64,000 nt of DNA from Muscardinus avellanarius (GCA_963383645.1 OY726572.1:65820738-65884737); one strand, 5' to 3'; numbered from the stretch's first letter, positions 15,827-33,282 are shown. Numbers and translations: made by a program. Notes: generated from the sequence alone by a model not told the origin.

Positions 15827-18800
15827 TTTTGGTGGTACTGGAAGCCCTTCTACCTCCAGGCTACACTCCCAGACCTTTTTTTTTTTTTTTTTTTAAACAG
15901 GGTCTCTTAAACCAGAGAGACTGGCTCAGAACCAGCGCAATCCTCCTGTCTCTGCCTCCCAAGCACAGGGATTACAAGCGTGCGCCACCACACCCAGCCA
16001 TCCAAGATGGTGATTTTTAATGGGTCTGTGGTGTGGCCTGAGCTTTGGAAGTCTTAAGAAATCCCCACATGTTCCAATTTGTAGTTAAGTTTGGGATGAC
16101 AGCGCCTGTCACATAAGACTACATTGATAATGGAGAAGACGCAGGGCATTCACGAAGGAGGCTGTGTTCGTTCGTACCATCACGGAGCCAGTGAGCACAG
16201 AGTTGCTGCCGAGTACCGAGTACCACAGTGAACACACAGAGAGCTCCCTGCCCTCAGAGCGCTGACCTCCCACTGCAGGAGTACTCAGTAAATTAGCAAA
16301 TGAATGAAGTGGACAGAATTCTGACTGGGCCCCTGCAGTGACATTGCAGACCAAGGGGTGGAGAGTCAGGAGGCGAGGATGATCTATTTTGGAAGAGGAG
16401 ATCACTTCCAAGGAGGTGACATGTAAACCGCAATCTGAAGATTGTGTGAGCCAGCCACACAAAGAACCAGGGAAAAGTGTTGCAGGCAGAGGGGACATCA
16501 CACGCAAAGGCCACGTGTCGGAAGAGCGTGACCGCCGTCAGAGGGCAGGGTCAAGGAAGATGCAGGGCTCAGGTCTGCAGACCTTGAGCATCATGGCAAA
16601 ACATGGGGAAGGCGAGAGGGTGGCTGGCTTGAGAGTAGATGAGACAGACTCAGAACCATCTTGGTGGCACACGCTTGTCATCCCAGCATTCGGGAGGCTG
16701 AGACCTGGAGGATCGCGGTTCGCGGACAGCCTCAGCTACTTAGTGAGGCCCTCTGCAACTCAGTGAGACCCGGTTTCAAAATAAAGAATCAAATGCCCCT
16801 GGGTTTCATCCCCAGACCCGCAAAAAAAAAAAAAAAAAAAAAAAAAGGACCAACCCAGCCCCCTCCCAACAGGTTCTTAACTGCTGGTACCTCCTATAAT
16901 CAGATGTTCACTGTTCACTCAGTCCAAACCCTCCTCTACAGTGGAGGAACTTGAGGCCCAGAGAGGGGAAGGGACATGGCTAGGGTCATGCTGGCAGCAG
17001 AGCAGAGTGTGGATGCTGGTGTGCCCACCTGCCTGATAAGCAGATGCCCTGTCTTTCCTTTCTGCCCTCTGCCCTGCCGCAGTCAGACATGCAATGGCTA
17101 TACACCGCTGCACCTGGCGGCCCGCGAGGGCCTGCTGGGCTGTGTGAAGGTCCTGGTGCAGAGCGGTGCTGATGTTCACGCCAGAGACGCCTTGGGCTGC
17201 AAGGCCATCGACCACTGCAGAATCTGGAACCACCGCGCCTGTGCCCGGTGAGGGTGTGAGAACCGCCTCCCTCTCCCAGCCCTCTCCCAGGCCCTCAGCC
17301 AAGGCTGAGCCTTTAGGAGGAGGGTCTGGAAGCCAGATGTTGAGTGATAGCCTGCTGAGAAGGCCCCTGCCCAGAATCTCCCTGGCAGGGTTTTTTACCA
17401 GGATCCATCCCCCTTAGGTTAGACAGCACCCTCCTTCCTTGCTCTGGGGCCCCTGGCTCCTCAGCAGAAAAGTGTGATTGGGTCACATTCCTCTTCCCCT
17501 GGAAGGACCCTTGGATGGTGGGGAGCGGTCATCTTGTTCATCCCTACTCTGGCGGCTCCTCCCACCCCCTCCAGCCCTCAGTGGCCCCCAGCTTTCCCAG
17601 CCCTGGTGGAAGCTTAGTCTGTGAGATGACGCGCCCCCACCTTGGCACCAGGTTCTTGAAGGATGCCATGTGGAGGCGGGACAAGAAGGATTTTGCCCAA
17701 GAGATGGGGAAACTGAAGACACTCAAGGACCAGCTGATGCACATGGAACACAGCTACCTGATTGAACATCAAGTAAGGGGAGGTTGGGCTGGGCCGGGCC
17801 TGGATGTATACCGGGGTGGTGAAGAGTGGCTAGCAGCACTCACAACCAAAAAGAGCCCTCTCTCCCCCGCTGGGCTGAAATTCCTCCCTTGGGAGCCACT
17901 CCTTCAGATCCAGAGTCTTGAGTTAGGAAGCAGTTAGCTTAAGTGAGCAGTGCACCTCCTTGTGCAGAGAATCCCTAATGAGGCCAGCCCTGCCTATCAC
18001 TGGGACTCACTGGTTAAACAGGTTTTCCTCCCAACACACACTTAGCACTCCCAGCTAGGCACCTGCTAGAGCCTGTGGGTCCAAAGACCAATGAGATGTG
18101 GCCCCCACCCAAGGGGCTTAAGGGCCAGTGATGTTCCCATGGGGGTGTGTCTCCAGAAGCAATACTTAAGGGATGTATCTTTATATATAAAGATAAAGAG
18201 CAGCCCTTGGCCATAGGAAGGAATAGGGAAGGGCTGACCAGGTAGAAAGCACAGTTGTGTGGAACGGAACAGGATTGACTAATGTGGGAATCAGGTGTGA
18301 GTTGGGGATTGACAAACTAGAGGCCTGGCAGGAGGTGGGAGGGGGGTCCAGGTCAATGAAAAACTTTGGCTGGAGAAGGGCAAAATCATTTATGATGCAA
18401 AAACAGAGACTCCAGAAAGATGCAGGAACCTCAAGCGATCCTGAAGGAGGGAGAGCTGCTGGGCCTGGTGCGCTGCACCTTCCTCTCCACTGTTCTCGCG
18501 CTGCTGCCAGCCTCACCCAGCCTCAGTGGCAGCATGTCCAGAGGAGGCAAAGTCCACCTGCTTCCTGTGGCCCTAACCCTTCCCAAGCACCCCCTGCAGA
18601 TCTCCCTGGGGAATCTCGTTAGCCTCAATCAGATCGTGTGTCCATTCCTGTTCCAATGACTAGACCTAAAGGGAAGCCATATGCTGACTGACTTGGGTCT
18701 GAAGGCATTATGATGATTGGCTTAGCCTAATCGGAGCCTACTCCTGGAGCTGGGTCAATCTCCAAAGCACCTGAGTGCTGAGGGAGTCTGGGAGTGAGAC

Positions 18801-20263
18801 AGTGGGACGATGGGGTAGGGAGGCTCGTTTCCAGTGGAGGCCAGGACAGAGCCTGACAAAAGCCTTGCTGTGCAGCCAGGGAGCCAACTGGCCGTATCCT
18901 CCCCTCTGTGACTTCTCGAAGCTGATCACTTCCAAGAAGCCTGTCCAGATTAGCTCTATCCGATTTCAGATCCACCAAACCTTTCTACTTTCTCCTTCTG
19001 GAGTTAGGGATGTAGTCTGGACTTCTCAGCTGCCTTTCCCCCCATCAAATCAGATTCTCTTATGGCAGGACATGTCTCCACTACAAATTGGGGGTTCCTT
19101 TATGGGGAGAACTGAGTCCCCATAAGGTTTGAGGCTTTCCGTAAAGCAGGGACTGTGTCCCTCCTTCCCTCCCCACGTTGGAGGCTCACTGAGGTCAGAG
19201 GGTCTATCTCCCCACCAGGCTGGCTGTCTTCCCCATGGGACAGACTTTGTCTCTCTCAACAGCCCAGGAACTCCTTTAGGGAAAGGTCGGTTATGCTATC
19301 TGAACCAGTGCTCTCATGAGGCAGATGCATCTTACATTAAACTCAGGGCTTCCCTGTGGGGAGAACTGTATCTCACCAGTTAGGTCTGAGGACCGAGCTC
19401 AGTGGCAAAGTGCTTGCCTAGCACGTGCAAGGCGCTGGGCTGAGTACCCGGTGTGGGGGTGGGCACTTGAAAACCTGAGATGTCCAAGGACTAGGGCCAC
19501 AGGGACTCCTTCCATCTACACAGCAGAGCAGCCCTTCACCACACTCACCTGCCCTCCATTGTTGCAGAAAGAATGCAAACTTCTGAGAGAGGCCGATTTC
19601 AGGAAGTGGCTCCGCTCCAAGCTGCTTCACCCAAGTTGTTCCCAGGTCTCCAACACCAAGCAAGAGGAGGCTGGTGTCCCACTTGATTCCACTGCCCTCT
19701 CCAAGACCCCAAGACCCAAGAACTTCTTCCCCTCTGCAGAGGCACGCCTGCAAGACATGCTCCAGCCTATGGTGCCACCTCCCAAGCCCATCTACAGGAA
19801 TCCCCAGATCAGCCGGCCGAAGATGTGGAACCTTAGTAATAACCCTTCCAGATCGCCCACCACTGACCTCAGGTGCCCGCAGGGGATCCGCCTGGGCATA
19901 CACCCCGACCGCTCCTGGGAGCATAATTTCTGCCACTTCCTGGAAGTGATTCGGGCCCCTCACGGAGGTGCGCGGCTGCTCACTGAGGACGGCCACTGGG
20001 TGGCGCCCGTGCCCAAGCTGCCTTATGAGGTCATCCTCCGGGTGTTGCACCCAGGGACTCGGCCCTACAGGATGAAGGTGCCCCAGGGCTTTTATCCCCT
20101 CAGCATACTACGCACGCCTCAGAGGCGGCACTGGGGCGACAGTGTCTTCTGGACCGATGCTCTGGCCATGAATCTGTGTGACACATTTGATGAAACCTTC
20201 CTGGCTACCCTGGAAGCTCATCAAGGGCTCCCCTGCCTGCCCTCCCCTGAAAGCCCCCCATAA
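14337..20263 (+). CDS. ANKRD53: Ankyrin repeat domain-containing protein 53
   Basis: Ankyrin-repeat protein; the human protein has been linked to spindle dynamics through the microtubule protein DDA3. CDS = join(?..14822, 15130..15329, 17083..17247, 17652..17772, 19568..20263), GT-AG throughout with consistent phases. Repeats: [20 protein letters not shown], then [18 protein letters not shown], then [20 protein letters not shown], followed by [20 protein letters not shown]. The long last exon ends [20 protein letters not shown]. The last four exons give 393 residues. The start is unresolved: the exon 1 frame opens after TGA 14289-14291 and contains no ATG before the ankyrin region (first GTG at 14337). 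The true start may lie in an unseen upstream exon, or there is a frameshift in the GC-rich stretch. Confidence 0.92.
15130..15329 (+). CDS. ANKRD53: ANKRD53 exon, first two ankyrin repeats
   Basis: Acceptor cacgcag, donor gtgagt. [20 protein letters not shown] to LLQKGAAIN plus two bases of Thr. Confidence 0.95.
15455..15530 (+). repeat. MIR fragment
   Basis: aggcaagtcattcaacctct then ctcagtgctttgatttcc match the sense MIR core. Confidence 0.6.
15551..15773 (+). mobile_element. B1-ID SINE
   Basis: Head aagccggccgtggtgacgca, ID tail, A15 tail. Intron 1 of ANKRD53. Confidence 0.88.
15797..15999 (-). mobile_element. (GATT)n and B1-ID SINE
   Basis: GATT repeat 15797-15825, SINE 15826-15999 with an internal T-run. 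Confidence 0.86.
16140..16560 (+). repeat. Ancient mammalian interspersed repeat
   Basis: gagctccctgccctcagagc, aggaggtgacatgtaaaccg, caggcagaggggacatcaca: the order of a familiar old repeat also found at 20925 and 28880. Family name not resolvable by eye. Confidence 0.5.
16660..16847 (+). mobile_element. B1-ID SINE, 5' truncated with internal deletion
   Basis: Starts at ttggtggcacacgcttgtca, lacks the ID A-box half, A25 tail. Confidence 0.85.
16925..17025 (-). repeat. MIR fragment, antisense
   Basis: ggaacttgaggcccagagag, gggacatggctagggtcatg. Confidence 0.65.
17083..17247 (+). CDS. ANKRD53: ANKRD53 exon, third ankyrin repeat
   Basis: Acceptor gccgcag, donor gtgagg. [17 protein letters not shown] to [12 protein letters not shown] plus two bases of Arg. 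Confidence 0.95.
17652..17772 (+). CDS. ANKRD53: ANKRD53 exon (FLKDAMWR...IEHQ)
   Basis: Acceptor caccag, donor gtaagg. [18 protein letters not shown] to [10 protein letters not shown]; charged, probably helical. Confidence 0.95.
17773..19388. other. ANKRD53 intron 4, mostly unannotated
   Basis: No SINE dimer or coding signal seen. Open frames here lack conserved motifs. Confidence 0.5.
19389..19453 (+). mobile_element. ID monomer
   Basis: gagctcagtggcaaagtgct, tgcctagcacgtgcaaggcg, gagtacccggt: tRNA-like ID without B1 head. Confidence 0.75.
19568..20263 (+). CDS. ANKRD53: ANKRD53 terminal exon, stop TAA
   Basis: Acceptor gttgcag. 231 codons from [18 protein letters not shown] through [19 protein letters not shown] and [14 protein letters not shown] to [11 protein letters not shown] at 20261-20263. 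Confidence 0.95.
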   Translation, partial: KECKLLREADFRKWLRSKLLHPSCSQVSNTKQEEAGVPLDSTALSKTPRPKNFFPSAEARLQDMLQPMVPPPKPIYRNPQISRPKMWNLSNNPSRSPTTDLRCPQGIRLGIHPDRSWEHNFCHFLEVIRAPHGGARLLTEDGHWVAPVPKLPYEVILRVLHPGTRPYRMKVPQGFYPLSILRTPQRRHWGDSVFWTDALAMNLCDTFDETFLATLEAHQGLPCLPSPESPP

Positions 20264-20887
20264 AGTTACTCTGGTGGCCTCTGCCTGAGGCAGCCTACTG
20301 AAGGCTGAGGTGTGGTGATTCCTGTCATGGAGGGGGGGAGAACCTATAGGCTTCTCACTCCCCAGCTCAAGGACAGGAAGCACCCCACATCCCCCCAAAC
20401 CTAGACCCCAGGCCTCCTCCCTCTCTGCAAAAAAATATCTTGGCTCCTCCACAGAATCCAAATTAGGGTGGAGTCCCAGGATTCAGAGTGGGAGTCAGCC
20501 GCTATGCTGAGCCCTAGCAGTGTAAAAGTGACTGGTTCCCTACTGCCCCCTCCCCGGACTGCCTGCCCCAGCCCGCCAGGGGATGAGGCTTCCAGGGCAC
20601 AGAGAGAGCCTGGCCTCTGTCCAGTGCCTCCCACAGCAGGTGCTATGCCTCACTCTTCACCTGCTGAGCCAAAGAGTAGAGGACAGCTGACATCACCCTG
20701 GCATGGGCTTCTCTGCTTCTGTGAGGCGCTGTCCCTTCTTCTTCCCTGTGAGCCGCAGTGAGGTTTCTGCAGTTCAGGGAGGGGTGAACAAGCAGCAATC
20801 TGGGGAAGGGGAGGAGCTATGGCTTTGATGTGAGACAAGAAAACGTCTGCACTTCTTCCAAGAAGCCATCGCAGGTCCCCCGAGACC

Positions 20888-20930
20888 TCCACAGTCCATT
20901 CATTAAACACCACAGTCCATTCATTAAACA
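20888..20930. repeat. 21-bp tandem duplication carrying ATTAAA
   Basis: Two copies of ccacagtccattcattaaac(a). Each brings an ATTAAA (20902-20907, 20923-20928), usable as ANKRD53 poly(A) signals; catttattg just after gives AATAAA on the minus strand for TEX261. Confidence 0.7.
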
Positions 20931-22010
20931 AACATTTATTGAGTGCTTTGTGTGTGCCAGGTGCCAAGCCAGGCACGGTTGATACAAAAATTCCAGGACA
21001 GTCCCTGCCCTCAAGGAGCTTACAGTCTAGTGGGGAGACAGACCAGAAAGCAGGCAACTAAGCCCAGAATGATCTGTGAAGTGTGCCAGGGTGGCACTGC
21101 AGGACAGGGGACATCCTTGGAGTCTTGAGACTCAACAGAGAAAGTACCAAGGTGAGTGGAAGAACGGAGAATCCAAGTGGCGAGAGCCACGGCTCTCTGT
21201 GTACAGGAGCCTGGGACCCCATGTGCAGGACGGCAAGTGACAGGGCTGGAGTGGGGCCGGGGCCAGGGCCGGAATGCCCGGAGCTCACCAGCCATGCTGA
21301 GGGGTCTGGACTTTATCCTGGGAGCAGGTTTTAGGCCAAGGAGTGATTTGCTCAAATGTGCACTCTAGAACATCTCTGGCTGGTCAAGGGAAAGAGAAGC
21401 AACAGGAGGCTGTAGCAATAGACCAGGTAACAGCTGACGACGGTGGGAGTGGCTCCATCAGGAGCTGCAGGAAAATAGACTCGACAGTTCCTAGAAGTCA
21501 GGTGTGGAGAGCAGAAAGAGGAAGCAGGAACAGAGAGCAAGTATCCTGTCTGGCTCCTGAGTGATTTGGGGACCGAGGCAGATGCCCCAGAGGGGCAGGT
21601 TTGCAGAGGACAGCAACGAGTGCCATCTGGACCATGGACTGCAGTTATCTGTGCACCAAGAAGGCGGCTGTGCTTCAGAAGATCAGGAGGGATGCTGGGG
21701 CTGGAGGTTGACTCTCGGTCTCTGGACAGAGTCACAGAATTCAGCCGTCAGCATGCATGGGCTTCCCCAAGGAGCCCACGACAGAACCCTGAGGAACCCC
21801 AGTGTGCTTGGGGCGAACAGAGAAGTCTGCACAGGAGACTGAGAGGAGCAGCCAAGGAGGTAGAGGGACAGCCAGCCACAGAAGTGCCAGAGAAGTGCAA
21901 TTCCAGAAGCAGGCCGCGGCTGCCATGCCACTGCTACTGAGACCCAGGAGGAAAAGCATGAAGCGTCTGCTGGACTTAGCCCCTGGTCACACTGGCGACA
22001 GCACTGACCA
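20925..22010 (+). repeat. Long ancient interspersed repeat
   Basis: catttattgagtgctttgtg, cctgccctcaaggagcttac, ggactttatcctgggagcag, cagaaccctgaggaacccca, aggagcagccaaggaggtag appear in the order of a well-known old mammalian repeat of about 1 kb. It falls in the probable TEX261 3' UTR. Family unnamed. Confidence 0.55.
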
Positions 22011-23029
22011 GCAGCAGAGGGATGGAGGTGTGAAGCCACACAGAGCTGGACAGCCAGCGCAGGGCCAGCTGTCAGCCCATCACAGAGGCCGTGGCCTCAT
22101 GTCCTCTACCTTGTATACATAGCAGAAAAGCGCCTAGCAATCTCAAGTGCACCAAAGAAGACCAAAGCGTGCTAGTCCTCCCAGGAACAGAGGAAGGCTG
22201 GTATGTTGAAGAGAAGAGAAATGCTAAAGCCAAGGAGACAAAGGGCTGCGGCAGGATTTCCAGAATGAGGCAGGTGAGATGTTCAGGCACAGGGGTCTTC
22301 CCAGTGGTCTACGGTGCCACGTGTGTGCAGTCCATCTCTGCACCCGCCAGCCTCACTGAGGCACAGGGCAGGGCCGGCTCTCCAGGGCCTTCCTCCAGCA
22401 TGTGCCGTGAGCACTTGCAAGGCACTGTAGTTGGAGTGCAAAGTCAACAATGCTGGTCTGTGCCTGAGGCCTGGCTGCCTTCTCAGAAGGGATCACCTCC
22501 CGGAGCCAGACGCACACAGAAGGAAAAGAGCCAGGGCCTGTGGGCTCTCAGGGACGAGCCCCTCCCACCACCCCCATTCCTTAAAAAACAGGCTGTGCAG
22601 CCCGGCTGCTGGAAGCCAATTTTTATTTTTTCTTTGAGCCTGAGATAGAATTCGGTCAGAAACCATTCCATTTCCTCAGAGGAAGATTTATAAATAGGAT
22701 ACTGTAGATGTTCTTCTGAAAATCTAGCCCAGTCCTAAATTATCTCCTTTCCTACCCCTAGCTTGACAGCCAGAGCCTTGGGCAAAGAAGCCATAGAAGA
22801 AAAGGGAGGTGCATAAGAAAGGCTGCCTCTGCCCTCCCCTCGCTCCTGCCCGGCTCTCTTCCTCGCCTCTGCCCTCACTAAGGGCCACAAGAAGGGTCCC
22901 TTTGGAATGACAAGACCCAGGCCCGGAGGAGGAGTGCCTGGAGCAGAAAGCTACTTCAGGCAGAAGATTAGCAGGGAGACAGGAAGGTGAACTTTTGGGG
23001 TATTAAGGCAAACAGTGCCACCTAGAGTC

Positions 23030-23035
23030 TTTATT
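23030..23035 (-). terminator. Candidate TEX261 poly(A) signal AATAAA
   Basis: tttatt on the plus strand, 409 bases past the stop. Others in the same sense at 22622-22627 and 20934-20939; which is used cannot be told. Confidence 0.4.
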
Positions 23036-23443
23036 CAAATGGAATCAGCAATTGGACAAAAATCACAGTTCAACAGCAAAAACCCTTTCTCTTGGATGTG
23101 CCAAGCCACGGACCCTCCCTGCGGCCATCTGCCCAGAGAACTTATCACTGGCTGCTCTCCGGCTTCACAGACCCTGCCCCAGCCAGAACCTCCCAACCCG
23201 CCTCGGGACAGGGAGGGGAGTGCTGGGGACTTGGCTCTGCCACCCTCCCTGGTGCCCTGTGAGGCTACACACCTGGCCAGCATCAGATCTGAGCCAAGCT
23301 GAGCCCCTGGAGAAGGGTGGGGAGGGAGCTGCGGGGGAAAGCCAGGGCTGGCGGAGGTGCCTTCCAGGCTCCAGCCCTACCTAGAACAGAGGCCCAGGTG
23401 CCCAACTCTCCTTATCTTGCCCCACATCCCCTCCCCACAGGGG

Positions 23444-29536
<6,093 letters not shown>

Positions 29537-29608
29537 GGCGCCCCCGCCCGCCCTCCGCCCCGGCCGCGGGACGGGCCTGCGCGCTCCGGCTCCGGCGACA
29601 CGGAGCCA

Positions 29609-29634
29609 CCGCCGCCGCCGCCGCCGCCGCCGCC
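29609..29634. repeat. (CCG)n trinucleotide repeat in TEX261 5' region
   Basis: About 8.7 CCG units, read as CGG/GGC in TEX261 sense, 73-98 bases upstream of its ATG, so probably 5' UTR or core promoter. Confidence 0.85.
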
Positions 29635-30339
29635 CCGCCCCGCCCCGCGGACGGCCGGGAGCCGTGCGCCGCCGCCGAGAGCAGCCGGGCCGAGCGCCGC
29701 CCGCGGCCAGCTCCGCGCTAGCGCCCCCGGCGGCGCGGAGGCCAAGCGCTGCTGCCCCGGGCGCCGGGCGCCGCGGCCCGAGGGACGCGGGACGGTCCCC
29801 GCGGGGATGAGAGCTCCCCGGGCGAGGCTCGGAGCGCAGGCTGCCCGCTGGGCATCCCCCTGCAATCGCAGGCCACAAGGGCAAAGTTACTGAGCGCCTG
29901 TCGGATGCCTGGCAGTGTGCTGGAGGCCGCGCTGCGGGTCCTAAAGGGAAACTGATCTGATGATGTGCGTCAATTTCTGGATGGGAAGCTGGAGCCAAGG
30001 GACGTTACTCAAGTCACACTTCTAGGAAGCCTCAAAGGAGTTGGGGTGCCTTTCACTTGTCACCCTCAAGCCGAACTCTCTCTCTCTAGTCTGAATTTTT
30101 TGGGGAATACGTTCTGCGCCTTTGTATCCCCTGCACCTTGCCCAGCGCTGCCCATGGCAGTGCGCCCACTAGGCGCTGCCTGCGCTTACTGCGGCCCGGG
30201 AGAAGGTCCCCGGGGCGCGCTAGGAAGGAAGGACGCGGCCCTTGTTAGGAAGTCCCCATCTAGCGGCCGAAACAGGCATGCAAAATAAAACACGGATAAC
30301 GGAATCTGGTATGCTTCTTGTAGGTGTGTATGTATACTG

Positions 30340-30400
30340 AGAATTAAGCCCCGGGGCATTCTACCTCTGAACCACACCCCAGCCCTATTTTATTTGTTAT
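30340..30400 (-). mobile_element. SINE tail fragment
   Basis: ccccggggcattctacctct then ccacaccccagccct. Confidence 0.6.
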
Positions 30401-30474
30401 TTATTATTGAAGAAGTCACTTGCATTATAGTAGCACATATTTGGTTTTCTAAAAAAAATTGATACCTGTATTTT

Positions 30475-30679
30475 TTGTGGGGGGGGGTGTGGGAATGGAA
30501 CCCAGGGGCATTCGACCTCCGAGCTACACCCCCTGCCCTAGTTTTTATTATTTATTTTGAAACAGGGTCTCACTAAGTTGCGGAGGGCCTAAGTAGCTGA
30601 GGCTGTCTGCGAACTGTGATCCTCCGGTCTCAGCCTCCTGAATGCTGGGATTACAAGCGCGCGCCACCACGCTGGGTCA
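30475..30679 (-). mobile_element. B1-ID SINE
   Basis: gggaatggaacccaggggca to gcgccaccacgctgggt. Confidence 0.87.
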
Positions 30680-30689
30680 ATACTTGCAT

Positions 30690-31064
30690 TTTAATATAAT
30701 TGCTTTGCTTTGTAATTGTATGTATTTTTGTGATGGTAAACATAAATAATACCACACCTACACACTGGACCGTTTGAAGGGCACAGCTCAGAGGCATTCA
30801 TGCATTCACACTGTCCTGCAGCCATCACCACCTCCATCTCCAGGACATTTGTTATCTTCCCAAGTTGACACTCTATCTCTACTAAGCAATAACTCGCTGC
30901 TGGAGGCTGTCCCCAGCCCCTGGAAATCACTGTTCCACTCTCCGTCCCTGCAGTTTGACTATTCCAAGTTCCCCACGCGAGTGGGGCCATGTAATACCTG
31001 GTTCATTCACTTGGCATAAGTTTTTTGGGCTCATTCATGTTGTAGTATGTGTCACAACTTCAAT

Positions 31065-31095
<31 letters not shown>

Positions 31096-31460
31096 TTTTG
31101 GTGGTACTGGGTTTGGAACCCAGAAGCTTTCTACTTCCGGGCTATACTCCCAGACCTGTTTTATTCTTTATTTGGAAACAGGGTCTCACTAAGTTGCTGA
31201 GAGCCTCACTAAGTAGCAGAGGCTGGCTTCGAACCCGTGCGATCCTCCTGTCTCAGCCTCCCAAGCGCGGGGATTACAAGCGTGCGCCACCACGCCCGGC
31301 TAACTTCAAATCTTTTAAATGCTAAATAATATATATGCTGTTTTCTCTTTATCCCTTCTCTAATCAGTGGGCATTTGTGCCGTCCCCACCTTCTGACATG
31401 GTGGGTAATGCTGCAGTGAGTGCTGCTGTGCCACGCCTCTACCTTCTCCTCTCTTGCTTT
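30690..31460 (-). mobile_element. Ancient L1 3' region, antisense
   Basis: cctgcagccatcaccacctc, cccctggaaatcactgttcc, gttgtagtatgtgtcac, then after a SINE aatcagtgggcatttgtgcc and gtaatgctgcagtgagtg. Same L1 region as 7490-7960. Confidence 0.7.
31062..31301 (-). mobile_element. B1-ID SINE with (TTTA)n inside L1
   Basis: TTTA 31063-31098; near-consensus SINE. TSD aacttcaa on both sides. Confidence 0.9.
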
Positions 31461-31462
31461 TA

Positions 31463-31654
31463 TTTTATTAACTAATTTACGGTACTAGGGACTGAACCCA
31501 GGGGCATTCTACCTCTGAGCTACAACCCCGGCCCTGTTTTTTATTCTTTATTTTGAAACAGAGTCTCACTAAGTTGCAGAGGGCCTCACTAAGTAGCAGG
31601 GGCTGGCCTCGAACCTGCAATCCTCCTAACTCGGCTTCCCCATGCCCGGCTCAA
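31463..31654 (-). mobile_element. B1-ID SINE, 3' part shortened
   Basis: Perfect 12-bp TSD ctcttgctttta at 31451-31462 and 31655-31666. Confidence 0.92.
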
Positions 31655-31719
31655 CTCTTGCTTTTACACCCAGAAGTAGAACTACTGTCGTGGTTCTTTG
31701 CATCAAAAATATGATTTTG

Positions 31720-31819
31720 CAAGGCATGGCGGTGCACACCTGTAATCCTAGTACTTGGCAGGCTGAGACAGGAGGAATTCAGGTTTTAGGCCAGTCTCAG
31801 CAATTTAGCAAGACCCTCT
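31720..31819 (+). mobile_element. SINE head interrupted by an L1 3' end
   Basis: aaggcatggcggtgcacacc to agcaagaccctct, broken by the 31820 insertion. Confidence 0.8.
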
Positions 31820-32157
31820 GCATTATGTTAAGTGAGATCAGCCAAGCACAGAAGGAGAAGATACATATGTTTCCTTTAATATGCCCAAACTAGGGAACAT
31901 AGAGGATACTAGTGGGACTCCAGATAATGGAGGGGAAATACCAGCAAAGTTTGAATGGAAGGATAGGAGAGGAGGAATGCTGAACTTGTTTAATGAGGAT
32001 CTACATCCGAATATGTGTAAAATTATGAATGTGGCATGGTTACCCTGGTAAATCATTGGTAGGAGGGGTGAAGGGAAAATGGGGGCAGGAGGAGAGGGCA
32101 CCAAGTATAGTTTAAATATAAACCAAATATGTTCAATAAAAATTTTGTAAAAAAAAA
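31820..32157 (+). mobile_element. 5'-truncated L1 3' end
   Basis: 338 bp in sense: aagtgagatcagccaagcac, a G-rich polypurine tract, aataaaaattttg and A-tail. TSD aagaccctct at 31810-31819 and 32158-32167. The G-rich tract and A-tail are typical of L1 3' UTRs. Confidence 0.75.
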
Positions 32158-32245
32158 AAGACCCTCTTTGATTCTATCTCCCTAAATTCTATACCAGTTG
32201 GTTTCTAAGTGGCCTCTGGACACCAGCTAAGAATTCTTGAGGAGC

Positions 32246-32364
32246 AGGGCATGGTGGCGCACTCTTGTAATCCCAGTACTTGGGAGGCTGAGACAGGAGG
32301 ATTGCACAGGTTCAAAGCACAGGTTCAATGCACAAAAGGACAGGGTAAAAGACTCCACTTAAAA
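32246..32364 (+). mobile_element. Partial SINE head
   Basis: gcatggtggcgcactcttgt to gcacaggttcaaag, then degraded. Confidence 0.75.
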
Positions 32365-32990
32365 GCTAGACATAGCTGGGTGTGGAGGTGCACGCTTGTA
32401 ATCCCAGCATTTGGAAGGCTGAGACTGGAGGATTGCGATTCACAGACAGCCTCAGCTACTACTTAGACCCTTTGCAACTCAGTGAGACCCTGTTTCAAAG
32501 TAAAGACTAATGGGAGGCTGAGACAGGAGGATTGCACAGGTTCAAAGCCAGCCTCAGCTACTAAGTAAGGCTTTCAGCAACTTAGTGAGACCCTGTTTCT
32601 AAATGAAGTATAAAATAGGTCTAGAAGTAAAGCCAGGCGTGGTGGCACACACTTGTAATCCCCGCACTTGGGAGGCTGAGACAGGAGGATCACACAGGTT
32701 CGAAGACAGCCTCAGCTACTTAGGGAGGCTCTCAGCAACTTAGTGAGACCCTGTTTCCAAATAAAGTATAAAAAAGGTCTGGGAGTATAGCCTGGAGGTA
32801 GAAAGCCTCTGGGTTCCACCCCTTGTACCACCAAAAAAAAAAAAATAGGTCTAGAAGTATAGCCCAGAGGTACAAAAGCCCCTGGGTTCCACACCCAGTA
32901 CCACCCCCCCAAAAAAAAGACTAAAAAATAGGGCTGGGGGTAGCTTGGAAGTAGAATGCCCCTGGGTTCCATCCCCAATACTACAAAAAA
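32365..32990 (+). mobile_element. Three-deep SINE nest
   Basis: Copy A 32365-32510 and 32925-32990; copy B 32511-32629 and 32860-32915 (5' truncated, TSD aaagactaa at 32502-32510 and 32916-32924); copy C 32630-32841 with perfect 18-bp TSD aaaataggtctagaagta at 32612-32629 and 32842-32859. Confidence 0.9.
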
Positions 32991-33058
32991 AAGACTTTAT
33001 TGGTATATTTTCTTTGCATAAAATATCTCTGGAAGAATACATTAGAAAATGATAGGAC

Positions 33059-33282
33059 TAGCCAGCCATGGTGGTGCACACTTGTAATCCCAGCATTCGG
33101 GAGGCTGAGATGGGAGGATCGTAGTTTGCAGACAACCTCAGCTACTTAGTGAGGCCCTCCTCAAATTAGTGAAATCCTGTTTCAAAACAAAGAATAAAAA
33201 ATAGGGCTGGGGATGTAGCTCGGAGGTCAAATGTCTCTGAGTTTCATCCCCAGTACCGCAGAGAGAAAGAAAGAAGAAAGAA

